The notes under the pieces are model-generated. The model was not told where the DNA came from and ran no database searches. It was given only the letters and a program-made list of their open reading frames with translations. A stretch of 30,844 bases of DNA from positions 1-30,844 of the forward strand of contig JAURZO010000175.1 in the NCBI GenBank assembly GCA_030653405.1. Direction: 5' to 3'. The translations under genes were made by a program, and so were the position numbers. This DNA comes from Zwartia sp. Its GTDB lineage: Bacteria > Pseudomonadota > Gammaproteobacteria > Burkholderiales > Burkholderiaceae_B. This document shows, piece by piece, positions 25,223 through 30,844 of the stretch (within the stretch, counting starts at the first letter, position 1; the number at the start of each line of letters is the position of its first letter).

Positions 25223-25360
25223 ATGCTTCAACCCCTAACCGAGAAATGTTTGACAACAAGTTGACTATGAAGTAATTACTAAGGGCACCTACCTGCTCGC
25301 TCGAACTGCGTGGCAAAGATAACACCTTTCAGATGACTCAAGCACTAATTTCAGAATCCG
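25223..25360. promoter_or_regulatory. Divergent promoter region with operator-like palindrome
   Basis: This 138-bp gap lies between the divergent iron-ADH-family and EamA genes. On the plus strand TTGACA (25250-25255) is followed after 17 bases by TAATTA (25273-25278), a possible promoter. A perfect palindrome AGTAATTACT (25271-25280) covers the second box, and TTGAC is repeated 11 bp apart (25250 and 25261). TAATTTCA at 25346-25353 differs by one base from the TTATTTCA motif of neighbouring control regions. Confidence 0.35.
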
Positions 25361-26257
25361 ATGAGCCCACCTTTTAAGCACGATTCCGCATACGTTGAGC
25401 GTGCAACCATCGGAGTGACTCTCATTGTTTCGGCTGTATTTCTCTTTTCCGTACAAGACGGAATAGCAAAGTATCTTTCGATGCTTTATGCACCCTTGAT
25501 TATTGCTTGGATGCGTTTCCTGGCTCAGCTTGTCATGCTCACAGCCATCTATGGGCCTAAATTAAGGTTCGATTTAGTTCGTACGCAAGTGCCGGGCTGG
25601 CAGGCTCTGCGCGTCATTTGTATGGTGGGCGCAAATCTAAGCTTTCTAGTCGCCCTGCGTTACATACCGCTTGGGGAGGCGACAGCAATCTTTTTTCTTT
25701 CTCCTGTTTTTGTCGTACTGCTCTCGCGCGTCTTTTTGTCTGAGCGCATCAAGGCCATCCAAGTAGGATCGATTTTCCTCAGCCTGTTTGGCGTCATGCT
25801 GATTGTCCGTCCAGGCGCTGAGATGTTTACCCCAGCGGCTCTTTTGCCACTTGTCAGTGCTCTTTTTATTGCCGGCTACCAGATGCTGACTCGCAAGGTC
25901 ATGGCCACAGACAATGCCGCTGCGAGCATGTTTCTTGCCAGCCTGGGGTCTTTCCTGATTTTGACCATTCCCCTGCCTTTTATCTGGACTTCGCTGCCGA
26001 TGATGGTTTGGGTGATTGTGTTCGTACAGGCTATTTTTGCTTTGATAGGCCATTTAATGATGGCCAATGCTTATAGATTCGCCAGTGCGGCAGTCTTAGC
26101 CCCATTTACTTACTTTCAAATTGTTTTCTCAGCCATTGTCGGTTTTCTGGTGTTTGAACATCTGCCCGACTTATGGTCAGGCATTGGCATTTTTATGGTC
26201 ACGATTGGGGGACTTGTCTTTGTTTTACGCCTGCGTCGTTCCTCGCCAACACAGTAA
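25361..26257 (+). CDS. DMT-superfamily EamA transporter
   Basis: This 298-residue inner-membrane protein has ten hydrophobic segments arranged as two EamA halves (about 17-150 and 160-290). Typical marks are WMRFLAQLVML after the first helix pair, AIFFLSPVFVVLLSRVFLSERI at the end of the first half and APFTYFQIVFSAIVGFLVFEH at the matching place in the second. The family exports small metabolites or amino acids. The ATG has no strong ribosome site. Placement between two dehydrogenase genes of the catabolic locus suggests a role in moving a pathway metabolite, but this is a guess. Confidence 0.9.
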   Translation: MSPPFKHDSAYVERATIGVTLIVSAVFLFSVQDGIAKYLSMLYAPLIIAWMRFLAQLVMLTAIYGPKLRFDLVRTQVPGWQALRVICMVGANLSFLVALRYIPLGEATAIFFLSPVFVVLLSRVFLSERIKAIQVGSIFLSLFGVMLIVRPGAEMFTPAALLPLVSALFIAGYQMLTRKVMATDNAAASMFLASLGSFLILTIPLPFIWTSLPMMVWVIVFVQAIFALIGHLMMANAYRFASAAVLAPFTYFQIVFSAIVGFLVFEHLPDLWSGIGIFMVTIGGLVFVLRLRRSSPTQ

Positions 26258-26434
26258 AGAGGCTATAAAACCAATGAAATAGTAAATAGTTATGTCACGA
26301 GACTAAAGTTTTATTTTTCTGATCGCTGTCTGACCACTATCCTTTCATCGTAAACAATGCAAGGCTCAACAAGTAGACAGTTCAGAGCAAAACATTGAGC
26401 AAACTAACACCTTAAATAAATACGGAGACTTTTG
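26258..26434. promoter_or_regulatory. Upstream region of the aldehyde dehydrogenase gene
   Basis: This 177-bp gap has an AT-rich left half with two adjacent copies of AAATAGT (26277-26283 and 26284-26290), the first inside TGAAATAG (26275-26282), the near complement of the TTATTTCA motif elsewhere in the locus. ATAAAAC and GTTTTAT (26265 and 26308) are complementary but 36 bases apart. A promoter for the aldehyde dehydrogenase gene is likely here; no terminator with T-run was seen. Confidence 0.35.
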
Positions 26435-27907
26435 ATGAACAGCACGATCCAGTCCTACCAGATGATCATAAATGGCCAGTTCGTTGATAGTGTCAATGGC
26501 CAATGGATTGATATCGAAAATCCTGCCAACAAAACAGTATTTGCACGGGTGCCACGCGGTAACAAAGAGGACGTGGACCTTGCCGTGAACGCTGCACAGG
26601 CTGCTTTTGCAAAGTGGTCCCTCGTGGCCGCAGCCGAGCGCGGCCGCTTGCTGCATCAAGTCGCAAACGCGCTTGAGAGCAAAATCGACCTGATGGCCAA
26701 GACAATCAGCCTCGAGAACGGCAATGCCTTGCGCACCCAGAGCCGCGGAGAGGCGCGATTGACTGTAGATTTTGTTCGCTATGTCGCGGGTCTTTGTCGT
26801 GAGATCAAGGGCAGCTCCGTCTACTTGTCCTCAGAAAATCTCGACTACACACGTCGTGAACCCTTTGGCGTCGTCGGTGCCATCGTACCTTGGAATGCAC
26901 CACTGCTTTTGGCTGCGCTCAAAGTCGCACCTGCAGTGATGACGGGCAATACCATTGTGTTGAAGTCCTCAGAGGAGGCGCCGTTAGCCGTCCATATCTT
27001 GATGCAAACCTTTAACGAGTTCCTGCCTGCTGGTGTGGTGAACCTCCTCACGGGAAATGGCCTTGAGTGCGGAGCGCCGTTGGTCGAGCATCCAAAGGTA
27101 CCCAAGGTTTCATTTACTGGATCAACCGCAGTTGGACGTTCGATTTTGTCGGCAGCTGGCAATCGCGTGGCAGCAGTGACGCTGGAGCTTGGTGGCAAAA
27201 GCGCTCAGATCGTGATGCCCGACGTCAACGTAGAGCACACCGCTGCGGGCGTCATCAGCGCCATGCGTTTTTCGCGTCAAGGTCAGTCCTGCACCGCAGG
27301 CTCGCGCCTTTTTGTACATGAATCGATTGCCGAGAAATTTGTTGACGCACTCGTCAAGCAACTGAGCAACCTCAAGGTGGGTGATCCTGTTGATGAGTCA
27401 ACCGACGCTGGCACGGTCGTCAATAAAAAACAGTTCGACCGCGTGTGCGGATATATTCGTGAAGCTATTGAGAAAAGTCCACAGTCATTGGTGTTAGGTG
27501 GCATGCCTCCGGAGAACGGGCCCTTGTCTAAGGGATATTTCTTTCAACCCACGGTATTTTTAAATTTGCCTCCTGACGTGCGTTTGACGCGTGAAGAGGT
27601 ATTTGGTCCAGTACTCTCAGTGACAACGTGGAGTGATGAAGCCGAGGTCTTGGAGCGCGCCAATGACTCCGAGTACGGTCTGGCTGCTTTTATTTGGTCG
27701 CGCGCGGGGGCACCTGCAATCCGTATGGCGCACGCGATTCGTGCGGGTTGGGTCATGATCAATCAAGGCACAGGTCAACAGATCGGTCATTCTTATGGCG
27801 GCATGAAGCAAAGCGGTCTAGGTCGCGAATTTTCGCTCGAAGGCATTTTGGCGAGCTACACCGATGTCAAGCAAATTTCATACAACCTGGGTGACCATGG
27901 CTTCTAA
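26435..27907 (+). CDS. NAD(P)-dependent aldehyde dehydrogenase
   Basis: This 490-residue member of the aldehyde dehydrogenase superfamily turns an aldehyde into a carboxylic acid. Catalytic Cys286 lies in RQGQSCTAGSRLF, the general base Glu251 in VTLELGGKSAQIV, and the cofactor-binding FTGST and IVPWNAPLLLA segments are in place. The C-terminal block SYGGMKQSGLGREF is also typical. The ATG at 26435 follows GGAG by 7 bases; a TTG just before it is less likely. A gene for a beta-hydroxyacid dehydrogenase follows after 84 bp, and both may be one transcript. In the locus it would fit the oxidation step after an alcohol dehydrogenase. Confidence 0.93.
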   Translation: MNSTIQSYQMIINGQFVDSVNGQWIDIENPANKTVFARVPRGNKEDVDLAVNAAQAAFAKWSLVAAAERGRLLHQVANALESKIDLMAKTISLENGNALRTQSRGEARLTVDFVRYVAGLCREIKGSSVYLSSENLDYTRREPFGVVGAIVPWNAPLLLAALKVAPAVMTGNTIVLKSSEEAPLAVHILMQTFNEFLPAGVVNLLTGNGLECGAPLVEHPKVPKVSFTGSTAVGRSILSAAGNRVAAVTLELGGKSAQIVMPDVNVEHTAAGVISAMRFSRQGQSCTAGSRLFVHESIAEKFVDALVKQLSNLKVGDPVDESTDAGTVVNKKQFDRVCGYIREAIEKSPQSLVLGGMPPENGPLSKGYFFQPTVFLNLPPDVRLTREEVFGPVLSVTTWSDEAEVLERANDSEYGLAAFIWSRAGAPAIRMAHAIRAGWVMINQGTGQQIGHSYGGMKQSGLGREFSLEGILASYTDVKQISYNLGDHGF

Positions 27908-27991
27908 ACGACCATAGTTAAAAAAATCAAAGAACAAATATCAAATAAAAAAGGCGATTTCATCGTCGCAACAAAAGCCCGAGGAGGCAAC

Positions 27992-28903
27992 ATGTCTGCA
28001 ATCAAATTACGTCCACATCAAACCATTGGGTTTATCGGCTTAGGCATGATGGGCAGCCGAATGGTTCACCACCTCAAAGACTACGCAAGTCTCATCATCT
28101 TTGATGCCGACACCCAACGTACTGCGGAGATCGCAAAAACCTCAGGTGCGACAGCTGCGAAATCACTGCAAGACTTTAAGTCCGCCGACGTTGTCATCCT
28201 GATGCTCCCTAACAGCGCGATCATTGACGTGTTGGTCAAAGGCAATGGACAGCAACCCGGGCTACTTGCTGTGCTCCAAGAAGGTTCACTCATTCTTGAT
28301 ATGAGTTCGGCCACACCCGCCAACTCCATTGCCAATGCACTAGAGGCCGCTAAAAAAGGCATTGCTTACGTCGATGCGCCCGTCTCTGGCGGCCCTGCCG
28401 GCGCGGAGTCTGGCAAGCTTGCGATTATGGTTGGATGCGAACCTGAGCATTTCGTCTTAATCGAACCTTTACTCAACCGCATGGGTGCGAATGTCGTGCG
28501 TACCGGCGAAGTGGGTTCTGGCCATGCGGTCAAGGCGCTCAATAATTTACTGGCAGCCACTATTTTGCAGGCCTCTGGCGAAATCTTTGCCGCGGGCGAA
28601 AAGTTTGGACTGGATCCTGCCGTGATGCAAAAGGTGATCAGCGCCTCGAGTGGAGGCAGCTTTATGACGAGCGTCGCCTGGCCAAAAGCCGTACTGGGCA
28701 AAACGTGGGACTTCGGCTTTTCTCTTGCGCTCATGACCAAAGATGTAGGGATCGGCATGTCGATTATCGACAGCTCAGGCGTGGATGCCCCGCTTTGTAA
28801 AACCAACGCTCAAATCTGGTCAGCTGCCAATCAGGCAGGCATGGGTCAAAAGGACATGACCCAAGTCGTCAAAAGCATTCGTGACCAAGCGGGGTTGTCC
28901 TGA
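27992..28903 (+). CDS. Beta-hydroxyacid dehydrogenase (3-hydroxyisobutyrate dehydrogenase family)
   Basis: This 303-residue NAD(P)-dependent enzyme of the 3-hydroxyisobutyrate/tartronate semialdehyde reductase family has the dinucleotide motif GFIGLGMMG (13-21), the substrate motif DAPVSGGPAGAESG (128-141) and catalytic Lys181 with Asn185 in GHAVKALNNLL. A perfect AGGAGG lies 6 bases before the ATG. It follows the aldehyde dehydrogenase gene on the same strand. The family acts on 3-hydroxy acids and their semialdehydes, so the pair could convert a hydroxy acid to a semialdehyde and on to a diacid; the exact substrate is not visible. Confidence 0.92.
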   Translation: MSAIKLRPHQTIGFIGLGMMGSRMVHHLKDYASLIIFDADTQRTAEIAKTSGATAAKSLQDFKSADVVILMLPNSAIIDVLVKGNGQQPGLLAVLQEGSLILDMSSATPANSIANALEAAKKGIAYVDAPVSGGPAGAESGKLAIMVGCEPEHFVLIEPLLNRMGANVVRTGEVGSGHAVKALNNLLAATILQASGEIFAAGEKFGLDPAVMQKVISASSGGSFMTSVAWPKAVLGKTWDFGFSLALMTKDVGIGMSIIDSSGVDAPLCKTNAQIWSAANQAGMGQKDMTQVVKSIRDQAGLS

Positions 28904-28944
28904 AAAAGGCCTGACAGCTATCCTGACAACGCATCAGCCTCCAC

Positions 28945-29868
28945 TCAGTAATGGAGTTCGCAACCTACCCACTGTTTGTTGGTCACAAGGTCTTTAATGA
29001 CCTTGTGCACCAAATCAACCACTTTGTCCACCGTATGACTGATGTTATCTGTTTCACTCATGCACAACATCATGTCTCGTTTAGGATTATTGACGATACG
29101 GTGGTGCTTGATCAGTCCTGACTGAATTTCCGGCTTGACTGCTGAGTAAGGCAAAATCGTGGCAGCAAAGCCCGCCGAAACGAGCGGCACTAAAATCGCT
29201 GAGGTACTCGCTTCTGCAAGCAGATTGTAGGTACGTCGCTCCGCATGAAATAACTGGTCAAATAATGCCCGCAGCTGATTCGGGGGGCTAGGTAGCACGA
29301 ATGGCACGCTCGACATTTCCTCGACACTGACACGTGAGCGCTTGAAGGAAACAGAGTTGTGCGTCAACAGGTACAGCTCCTCAGTAAATAACGGCTGACG
29401 CGTCAACCCCTTGATGATTTGCTGATCCGGCGAAATAGCAAAATCAACGCGTCCTTGCATAACCAGTTTGGTTAGGTCCGCACTCGGGGTGTCCACAATT
29501 TCAATCACGACCGAGGGAAAGACTGCCTTGGCGGTGGTCAGCAAGGGATGGCAGATCAGACGAGCCGTACTAGATGCCAAACCAATCGACACCGTACCTG
29601 AGACTTGACTGGTGAACTTCGTGAGCAGGCTTTTGGTGTTCTCGACTTGACGCAGTATGGTCTGGGCATGGCGATACAACAATTGACCCTCTGGTGTCGC
29701 CACGACGCCTTTGGAGCCACGGGCGAGCAACTTAACGCCAAGCTCATCCTCGAGTAGATTGATTTGCTGGCTGAGTGCCGGCTGGGCAACATGCAGGCTC
29801 TCAGCAGCACGCGTAATGTTTTGCATTTCTACTACGCGCAAAAAACACTGAAGCTGACGAATTTTCAT
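28945..29868 (-). CDS. LysR-type transcriptional regulator
   Basis: A protein of 307 residues from the ATG at 29868; a TTG at 29886 would add 6 residues, but LysR proteins normally begin MKIRQLQ-like. The N-terminal helix-turn-helix spans about 18-38 (NITRAAESLHVAQPALSQQI), followed by the usual LEDELGVKLLARGSKGV linker. The C-terminal half is a periplasmic-binding-protein-like effector domain (about 90-295). It is divergent from the CoA-transferase gene, with an LTTR-type box midway, so it likely controls that gene and itself. It may also act on the other units of the locus that share the TTATTTCA motif. The inducer is unknown. Confidence 0.93.
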   Translation of the reverse strand: MKIRQLQCFLRVVEMQNITRAAESLHVAQPALSQQINLLEDELGVKLLARGSKGVVATPEGQLLYRHAQTILRQVENTKSLLTKFTSQVSGTVSIGLASSTARLICHPLLTTAKAVFPSVVIEIVDTPSADLTKLVMQGRVDFAISPDQQIIKGLTRQPLFTEELYLLTHNSVSFKRSRVSVEEMSSVPFVLPSPPNQLRALFDQLFHAERRTYNLLAEASTSAILVPLVSAGFAATILPYSAVKPEIQSGLIKHHRIVNNPKRDMMLCMSETDNISHTVDKVVDLVHKVIKDLVTNKQWVGCELHY

Positions 29869-29925
29869 GATGTCCAGAGGTCTCAAAGAAATAACAATTT
29901 GATTTTTGATTATATGTTTATCTTA

Positions 29926-29940
29926 TTTCATGATCAGAAA
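29926..29940. promoter_or_regulatory. LTTR-type box TTTC-N7-GAAA
   Basis: TTTC and GAAA are separated by 7 bases and contain the T-N11-A pattern with dyad symmetry known for LysR-family sites. It lies 57 bases from the lysR ATG and 59 from the CoA-transferase ATG, midway in their 131-bp gap, which is where an autoregulating LysR protein usually binds. Confidence 0.5.
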
Positions 29941-29953
29941 ATAATATTATTTT
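29938..29953. promoter_or_regulatory. 16-bp perfect palindrome with -10-like boxes on both strands
   Basis: AAAATAATATTATTTT is a perfect palindrome that overlaps the end of the LTTR box. It contains TATTAT (five of six to the -10 consensus) on each strand, so it could be the -10 region of one or both divergent promoters, about 50 bases before the CoA-transferase ATG. AT-rich palindromes also arise by chance. Confidence 0.35.
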
Positions 29954-29999
29954 TTATTTCAGTGTCTCGTCACACTTAGTTAAAAACAGGAGAGACAAC

Positions 30000-30844
30000 A
30001 TGGATCGTCCACTGAAAGGCCTTCGAGTCGTTGATTTGACCCGGGCGCTTGCGGGACCATTCGGGACCATGGCACTTGCAGATCTCGGTGCTGACGTGAT
30101 CAAGATTGAACCAACACCAGCAGGCGATATGATTCGTCAGTGGGGGCCATTCGATCGAGACACCAGCGTCTACTACCTGAGCGCGAACCGAAACAAACGC
30201 TGCCTGGGATTAAATTTTCGCTCTGAGCAGGGAATCGCGGTCATCAAGCAGATGATATTGCAAGCTGACATCGTGGTTGAAAATTTCAAGGTTGGCACTA
30301 TGGAGTCGATGGGGCTCTCCTTTGCATCGTTAAGCGAGCAAAATCCTCGACTAATTATGGCCTCGATCTCTGGATTTGGCAGTGAGGGTCCCGCAAAAAA
30401 CTGGCCTGGTTTTGATCAGATTGCACAGGGTTACTCGGGCTTGATGAGTGTGACTGGAGACCCGCAAACTGGTCCAACCCGTGTCGGCGTGCCTATTGGC
30501 GATATGACTGCGGGCTTGTGGATGACAGTTGGCGTGCTATCCGCGGTCGTTGAACGAGAAAAAACAGGTAAAGGCCAGCATGTACAAACGTCTTTGCTTT
30601 CGAGTCTGTTGAGTTTATTGAGTGTGCAGGGCCAACGATATCTAAGCATCGGCGAAGTCCCCACCCCCATGGGCAATGCACATCCAGTCATCTTCCCGTA
30701 CGGCAGCTTCATGACTGCGGATGGCCCAATAAACATAGCACCTGCAACCACGGCGATGTGGCAAAACGTCTGCGAGTTACTTTCTCTTTCACATTTAGTG
30801 ACTGATGAACGGTTCTTGACGAATGCAGACAGAGTATTAAACAG
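30000..30844 (+). CDS. Family III CoA-transferase (CaiB/BaiF/Frc type), 3' end beyond window
   Basis: The frame opens at an ATG at 30000 and stays open to the window edge (281 codons seen of a usual 390-410). AGGAG lies 7 bases before the start. Family marks are PLKGLRVVDLTRALAGPFGTM at the N-terminus, ADLGADVIKIE, RNKRCLGLNF, VVENFKVGTMESMGL, SISGFGSEGP and DQIAQGYSGLMSVTG. Asp168 in IGDMTAGLW matches the catalytic Asp that forms the acyl anhydride in formyl-CoA transferase. Such enzymes move CoA from a donor thioester to an organic acid in the cytoplasm. Divergent from lysR, it would activate the acid made by the catabolic locus; its acid is unknown. Confidence 0.93.
   Translation, partial: MDRPLKGLRVVDLTRALAGPFGTMALADLGADVIKIEPTPAGDMIRQWGPFDRDTSVYYLSANRNKRCLGLNFRSEQGIAVIKQMILQADIVVENFKVGTMESMGLSFASLSEQNPRLIMASISGFGSEGPAKNWPGFDQIAQGYSGLMSVTGDPQTGPTRVGVPIGDMTAGLWMTVGVLSAVVEREKTGKGQHVQTSLLSSLLSLLSVQGQRYLSIGEVPTPMGNAHPVIFPYGSFMTADGPINIAPATTAMWQNVCELLSLSHLVTDERFLTNADRVLN

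Noticed and set aside
26291..26306. GTCACGAGAC compared with GTCTCGTCAC at 29963 as a shared operator
   Set aside because: Only seven bases agree in inverted orientation, and distances to the genes differ; judged to be chance.

Overview
The window reads as a chromosomal segment of a Gram-negative bacterium, most likely a betaproteobacterium of the order Burkholderiales. This placement rests on gene content only: a glutathione-dependent formaldehyde pair, a TRAP carboxylate importer, a LysR regulator paired with a family III CoA-transferase, a 7TMR-DISM-type sensor kinase, and giant proteins of the type I secretion (LEPR-motif) kind. No rRNA, tRNA, IS element or CRISPR array was seen.

Region 1 (1-15110) is a surface and sensing region. 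On the minus strand a TolC-like outer-membrane lipoprotein, a HlyD-like periplasmic adaptor and a giant LEPR-motif repeat protein lie head to tail with 22 and 14 bp gaps; the giant gene runs off the left edge. Divergent from them is a two-component system (membrane sensor kinase plus winged-helix response regulator). The regulator gene ends 2 bp from a convergent BLUF blue-light sensor gene. The BLUF gene lies 28 bp behind a second large secreted protein (beta-helix, DUF4214, C-terminal RTX-like part). A striking TTAAGT operator-like element sits between the TolC operon and the kinase. Together these suggest environment-controlled (possibly light-controlled) export of surface proteins, although no inner-membrane export ATPase is in view.

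Region 2 (15202-18014) is housekeeping: a MarC-family membrane protein, then divergently frmA and fghA, which oxidise formaldehyde as its glutathione adduct and hydrolyse S-formylglutathione.

Region 3 (18011-30844) looks like a catabolic locus. On the minus strand: TRAP importer (dctP, dctQ, dctM), alpha/beta hydrolase and Baeyer-Villiger monooxygenase, in that transcription order, with an iron-ADH-family gene upstream. On the plus strand: an EamA exporter, an aldehyde dehydrogenase and a beta-hydroxyacid dehydrogenase. At the right end a LysR regulator is divergent from a family III CoA-transferase cut by the window edge. The set fits import of a carboxylate or keto compound, oxygen insertion to an ester or lactone, hydrolysis, two oxidations and CoA transfer. 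The true substrate cannot be read from the sequence. A motif TTATTTCA recurs in the intergenic regions of this locus and forms part of an LTTR-type box next to lysR.
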